From assembly GCF_016906535.1 (NCBI RefSeq), contig NC_057385.1:248001-312000 (forward strand): 64,000 nucleotides of DNA. Direction: 5' to 3'. Positions 59,029 to 64,000 of the stretch are shown here, in pieces (position 1 is the first letter of the stretch; each line of letters begins with the position of its first letter). This stretch comes from Rhizoctonia solani (lineage: Eukaryota; Basidiomycota; Agaricomycetes; Cantharellales; Ceratobasidiaceae). The position numbers were made by a program, and so were the translations under genes. The notes below the pieces were generated by a model. It was given only the letters and a program-made list of their open reading frames with translations. It made no database searches and was not told the origin of the DNA.

Positions 59029-61833
59029 GGTGGATTTGAGAGGACGAGAGGGTTACTACTTAGTGCAGGACTTCATTCGAGTGATATAGAGATTATACCA
59101 AGGGCAGAGCGCTAAGGAAGCGTATGTCGGACATTTTGTCAATAAGCGATTCATGAAGAAGCGGTCGTTTAGAACAGAAGACTCAGGTCGGGGGTTGTTC
59201 TGGTAGACCGATTATCGCCTTCAATAGATAGTTGAGGTATCGAAGAGAGGCAAAGGGGGTGAGAAGCAAGAACAACGACTTGGGAAATACTTTTTTTGAT
59301 CACGCGATGTGTATGCACGTCGAGACGAAGCTAGGCAACCTCGAGCGCCGGCTTGAGGGAACCATATGCGTTGTTGGAAGGTACAATTCACATATATGAG
59401 TGTTACTGAATGGGGACAGTTCCGGATACGCATGAAGTCGCAATAATACAATTGCGTTCAGAAGGTGGGGATAATCGCATGCAACAGTGAGCGCTCGAAT
59501 AGGCGAACTCGCGACTGGACGCACCCCGTGATCGCCAAGAGAAAGCACATGATACTAGTTTGCCGTATTGGTCACGGATATAAGGTATCGAGGTCGCTAT
59601 TCATGCTTCTATTCTGATCGGCCATGGCTGCTCGGTCGGGTACTGGCAGAGAAGGGAATAATGCCACGTCGTTGGGGATGGGGAGTAGATCACACGGTGG
59701 CTGTGTTTTTGCAGCGAAGGTGATCGACTGTAAATCCAATTGAGGGCAGACGAGGAACTTCTCTTGGCTTAACTACCAAGAGTCGATGAACGAATCTGAA
59801 GCACGCTTATTCGTGCATATTTTTACATCAGAGCACCCATGTACGCAACAACCAACAGTCGCAGTATTGCAATTGAGCTTAGAAATGCTTCAGCACGCTC
59901 AACGAGGAATCGTGGGTTCGTAAGGCAGAGTGGGACAACACAACGTCACTTTCGGATCGTCTAGGGCTGCTCACATTTTGGCCAAGTAAACCGGCTGAAC
60001 CCTGCGGCTCATATTTCCAAAGTTCGCGAGCAAGGGCACTATATATATTGATATCTAGGTCTGAATGAATATTGATTTGCGCTGCAACCGTATACAGAAA
60101 ATAAAGGAAGGCGGTTCGTAGCTAAATGCGTACCTGTTATACTGATTATGAGCTACGGTATGCCAAGCAGTACCTTTGAATTTAACAAAATAGAACTTAT
60201 CCTCTACCCGCTCGCCCGCGTCGGCCATGAGACCCAGATCAGTGAGGTTGGGGAACCCCCGCGGCTGCGAAGCAGCGAGGGTGGACCGGGCGCCCGACCG
60301 CGAGTCTTGCTCGTGGGTGGGCGACCAAAACCAGCTCCCGTGACCTATGGGATGGTGGGTGGGATAAAAGTGACACGCAAAGGCGTGCCGCGGCACTCAG
60401 TGAGTGCGAGGCCAGACGGTGGAGGAGGTCGGACGCAAGTCGACACGGCGTGGAGCGGTCCTCACGTGACTCGCTACATGCTCTGGCTAAGTCCTGTTTT
60501 GCGACTCCGCAGGCCTTGTCGCAAAACGTCCATTTATAGTTGATTCTGACTCCTTATTCACTCATTTACTTTGACATCCCAAATTATTTTCATCAGCTGT
60601 CCCTTCAATAACCACAGGATGACTAAAGTGCATAAAACGTTATTAACTACCACTCCTGAATATTCATCTACGTCGGTTCGTTTAGTTCGTTCCAATCAGA
60701 ATTCAGGGAGGGGGGGACAATGGCCATCATATCCAAGGTTGGCACAATAGTGCGATTGAACTTCTTATAATAGCAGTGGACCACATCAGCGTTCCGTCAA
60801 CAGTCCAGAGTACATATCAATCCTTCGCATAAATGCATTCAATTGAAATTTCGGGTGGCTTTATTTATATATGTTCAGCACGCTCTCAGTTACATTACCT
60901 CAAGTGTTGGAACTGTTATGTATTTATGGCTTTAGACTTCAAGCTCATCATGGACTAATTATTAAAATTGGGCGACTTTGCTAGCACTTGCATGTACTTC
61001 TTTTGAAAGAATCATCAATCCTTCACTCAGGAAACCACCGATGATTAGGAGGATCCGCTAGACCGCAAAACGGCGGCCTAAAAAGATAGGAAGAATTTGA
61101 AAATATAATTTGTTGAAAACCACTAGCGCTGCCCTAATTTTGATAATGTCGACATCGAGTTTGAGAACTTTTCTTACGCAAGGGGCCAACTTGTTTATTC
61201 TGTACTCGAGCCTCGCTATTCTGGCGGTCTGGTAAGGTATATGGACATCGAAAACCTAGATTCTGTTTGGATCCTAGGCTCTCCTGTCTGTAACTTGGTG
61301 AACTAGAAATATTTAGACGCACACTCAGTTGCTCTATTGGGTATCCTTTACGTAGATTTACGTCACTCCTTGATGAGCTGAAGTAGCTAGCTACTCTTGC
61401 GAATGTGACTGTTAGTTCGGGAGGGTTTGAACCTTGAGATGTTTTAAACCTATACTATGGTAACATAGGGCCAAGAACCGTCATGTTGAGTGGTTTGCGT
61501 TTGACTTGAATATTGCGATTGTTCGGCTTATATCCCTATAATTACTAAAAAGCGGGGTTACGATAGTAGCCCTCAATTCATTCTCCCAACTGGAGTAGAA
61601 TGAACGTTCTGGGGTTCGCCGCAAGGTACACTCGTTGAAATGGATTCATTCCGCCTTTATGTCAGCTATATAAATTATCAACATCTAAGCGTATAAAAGG
61701 GCCAAGGGCGTTGCCCTATGGCTCGGCTACCCTACGCACTGTATCAAGTGTTATTCCGGTAGGATTAAAGTCACAATCAATTTCAACTATATTTTCAATA
61801 ACCATCACCATTTCTTTTACAGGTTTGACGAAA
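59029..61833. other. Intergenic, 2.8 kb, with a GC-rich island
   Basis: No supported gene. The GC-rich part 60200-60500 is open on both strands. A short minus-strand coding-like piece at 60174-60228 (MADAGERVEDKFYFVKFKG) begins with ATG in a good context and ends at a GT, but no continuing exon could be assigned. Confidence 0.4.
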
Positions 61834-62088
61834 ATGAGGTTGAAATTTGTCGCTCTTGCTCTTACCTTCTGCGCCATCCCATCTCATGCGCTTTGGTGCT
61901 GCTGTAGCCAAGTAGATGAATCGAGTCAAGACTGCTGTCATCGGCTAGGAAAGGGCGAAACCTTCTACTCTCCGAAGTGTGGTCTATGGAACGGTCAGAC
62001 TTGCGATGTTGGCCCCGATTACCTAGACCAAGAGGCGTACAAGCAATGTTGTGGTAGTCTGGAGGGCATCCTTGGAAGCTGCTTCTAA
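61834..62088 (+). CDS. Small cysteine-rich secreted protein
   Basis: 84-residue protein with an N-terminal signal peptide (MRLKFVALALTFCAIPSHA) and a mature part of about 65 residues with 10 Cys. These include a CCC triplet at its start, then DCC, KCG, TCD, QCC and a Cys next to the C-terminus. Size, signal peptide and Cys density fit a fungal secreted effector or defence-type miniprotein, but I do not recognise a family. The ATG is 13 bases downstream of a TTTTACAG acceptor-like site, so the 5' leader may be spliced. It has no intron in the coding part. Confidence 0.75.
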   Translation: MRLKFVALALTFCAIPSHALWCCCSQVDESSQDCCHRLGKGETFYSPKCGLWNGQTCDVGPDYLDQEAYKQCCGSLEGILGSCF

Positions 62089-64000
62089 ATCGGTATGTGT
62101 CTGGCCCAGGCCTCTTCAACGTGTGTGTGAATGTATTGCTGAGGCTCCGTTTATGTCTGACATTGGCCAATACATAGTCACCATTTTTGTTATGTGATTG
62201 GTATCCTGGCTCCAAACGTTCGGCGGCTTGTGATTAATTGGATAAATGAATCAATAGTTTTCATAGAAATCGCTCAAATTTGCCATGCCTCGCTTTTCAT
62301 GGCAAGCGGCGTATGTTGGTTGTGTGCCATTTAAAGGCCCAGGAAGCACTGCACTTGGTACAGGGAGTCTGGAGGTCAATACACAAAACCGCTCAGACCG
62401 GGGTCAGATCCTTGAAAAGGTGGCACCTGGCAGTAAGCCACGGCCACTATGAAAGTGGGTGTATGCGCTTATCCGACCGATTGAAAATATAAATATCACT
62501 GGCTACGCAATAGTGATGAAGTCATGGGAAGCCGTCGAATTGAATAGTTGCATCATAGGTGTTGAGATCGGCGTAGACGTGTTGTTGTAATTGTTATGGA
62601 TATGTCTACTTTTGGAAATGAACATAGCGGTCGTCCTATGGTGTAGCGCTAGGAAACATACAAAGAATTTGATTTACAGCAGCAATAGATTTCGCTAATT
62701 TGGTGTATTCCCATTGATATCAGCTATATAGCCAGAGTTCTAACTATTGGGATGTTGCGGACTTGGATGAATCTGGAGTGATAAATGAGGCATAAAAGAC
62801 CATGACCGAATGCGAGCGGCTCAGTCAACGAGAATGTGTTGGGAATGTTTCAATATGCAGTATGCAGATTAAGAACCAGGAAGGCACGAGTAAACGACTC
62901 TTGGTCGCAAAGTAGCTGAATTGTCTAATGGGTCTCCATTGACCGTGGCGGAGATGAGTGCCCGGAGTGATCACCACTCGCGTGATACCACAGAATCCTG
63001 TTCAACAAGTTTAAGAAGTGCAAGAAAGTAACTAGCACTTTCAGATTTTCACGTTACGAAGTAGATTGATGTTCATACATTATTTGTTTGCAGTAGCTTT
63101 TGAATAAGCAACTGGACGGTATATGCATGGTTTTATGTAGCTAATAGTACAGAGGAATTCAGTAAATGCGATTCCACAACAAAAATAATCAGATGATACA
63201 GAACTGTAGCCAGGAATGATCCAAAAAAGTCGGCTGTTGTCGTATTTTCGCACATGAGTTTATGTAAAATTATTCGCAGCGTAGTTATTCACCCTACTGC
63301 TGGCCCCAGGTTGGTAATACTCCTTATGGTGAATTTGCCCATATGCACATGAGCCAATAATTTCCTCTTCGTCGTCTTTACCCCCTTCTGCCATGTAACA
63401 TAGGAAAAGAACATATCCAACGTTGTCATTCGTATCTACAGTTGAAGGATATGTTTTCTTTACGCATCTTGCTGATATAAGGTGATTCGATATCGCCGGG
63501 CTCGTGTCTGAAGATTGTGTGTTGTACATCGTAGCCTACGTAGACGCACGACCGGGGACTTGGCAGATGCATCGGGGCGAGTCACGTGTACCCTTTCGGT
63601 CTGCTGCAAGTCTGTACGTCGTTTTTGTCTTCCTTCTTCCTTCTTCCTTCTTTCTCCATTCTCACCTTGCCCGCTTCGCAGTCTCAGTTATAGGCCCGTA
63701 TTATTATTCCAGGTATATGTACTCGTTTTTCTCGCCTATCACACCACTCGCTGAGCATAGCTTGGGCCATCCGTCTCCACCTTTGCCGCTTCGTGGCTGC
63801 TGGGCTTTCCCACTATGTATTCTCATCTTAATCGGTGTCCATAATTTCGAATGCATCTTCTGTTATATTGAATTCATTTATTACGCCTATCACTCCACGA
63901 GCTTGGCTAGCTAAGACCTCAATTTCACTTGCCACTTTGGGAGATGTACATGTGAAGAACAGTAGTACAGCCACGCCACATTTCTTTTGCCGACGACCAC
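62089..64000. other. Gene-poor right end
   Basis: Short frames only; the plus-strand frame 63504-63914 is hydrophobic but lacks a clear family. A CT-rich microsatellite lies at 63628-63654. Confidence 0.45.
63628..63654. repeat. CT-rich microsatellite
   Basis: Imperfect repetition of CTTCCTT / TTCTTCC units over about 27 bases. Simple repeat, no function implied. Confidence 0.75.

Noticed and set aside
60055..60543. Long frames on both strands in the GC-rich region
   Set aside because: Overlapping, compositionally biased and without domains; GC richness alone explains the lack of stops.
63504..63914. 136-codon hydrophobic plus-strand frame
   Set aside because: Low-complexity hydrophobic sequence over a CT-rich repeat; no start context or family support.

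Overview
The window looks like nuclear DNA of a filamentous basidiomycete, most likely Rhizoctonia or another Ceratobasidiaceae. Genes are split by many short introns (mostly 50-60 bp, GT-AG). The family content fits: a DUF6535 membrane protein, an F-box protein with LRR-like tail, a DUF3455 secreted protein, and an undescribed NC-motif family. No rRNA, tRNA, CRISPR array or intact transposon was found.

Layout. 1-3.9 kb is gene-poor, with one MITE-like element at 2467-2677. 3.9-7.8 kb (minus) is a DUF6535 gene, followed by a perfect-period 167-bp tandem duplication. 9.5-11.3 kb holds a broken membrane-protein gene. 11.7-15.7 kb holds an ISA2-type Fe-S assembly factor and a GH5 sterylglucosidase-like enzyme. 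16.8-18.2 kb is a zinc-type (MDR) dehydrogenase (minus). 19.8-22.1 kb is an intact 12-exon MFS transporter. 23-25.2 kb is a DUF2235 hydrolase. 26.6-28.3 kb is an F-box gene. 29.1-30.5 kb is a PAQR/Izh receptor. 31.2-33 kb is the NC-motif protein. 34-38.8 kb is a Ras guanine-nucleotide exchange factor, and 38.9-41.3 kb a DHA2-type MFS transporter. 42.7-44.6 kb is a cysteine-synthase-like/rhodanese fusion. 46-48.4 kb is a ferric reductase and 48.6-50.3 kb a shugoshin. 51.9-52.6 kb is a DUF3455 secreted protein. 54.4-55.3 kb is a Ctr copper transporter. 56.6-57.3 kb is a small membrane protein, 57.9-59 kb a GH16 glucanase and 61.8-62.1 kb a cysteine-rich secreted miniprotein.

Functionally this is ordinary housekeeping plus secreted and transport functions. 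The ferric reductase and Ctr transporter, 6 kb apart, could act in one metal-uptake route. Isa2 and the PLP/rhodanese protein touch iron-sulfur and sulfur metabolism. I see no clear operon-like or biosynthetic cluster and no convincing new multi-gene system.

Two things need attention when using this annotation. First, about fifteen otherwise conserved exons are broken by a single missing base, almost always inside a run of identical bases. This points to sequence error rather than gene death, so most such genes are listed as CDS. Second, several gene models depend on unusual splicing: an apparent 1-nt exon in the MDR gene, a 9-nt exon in the copper transporter, and two GC-AG introns.
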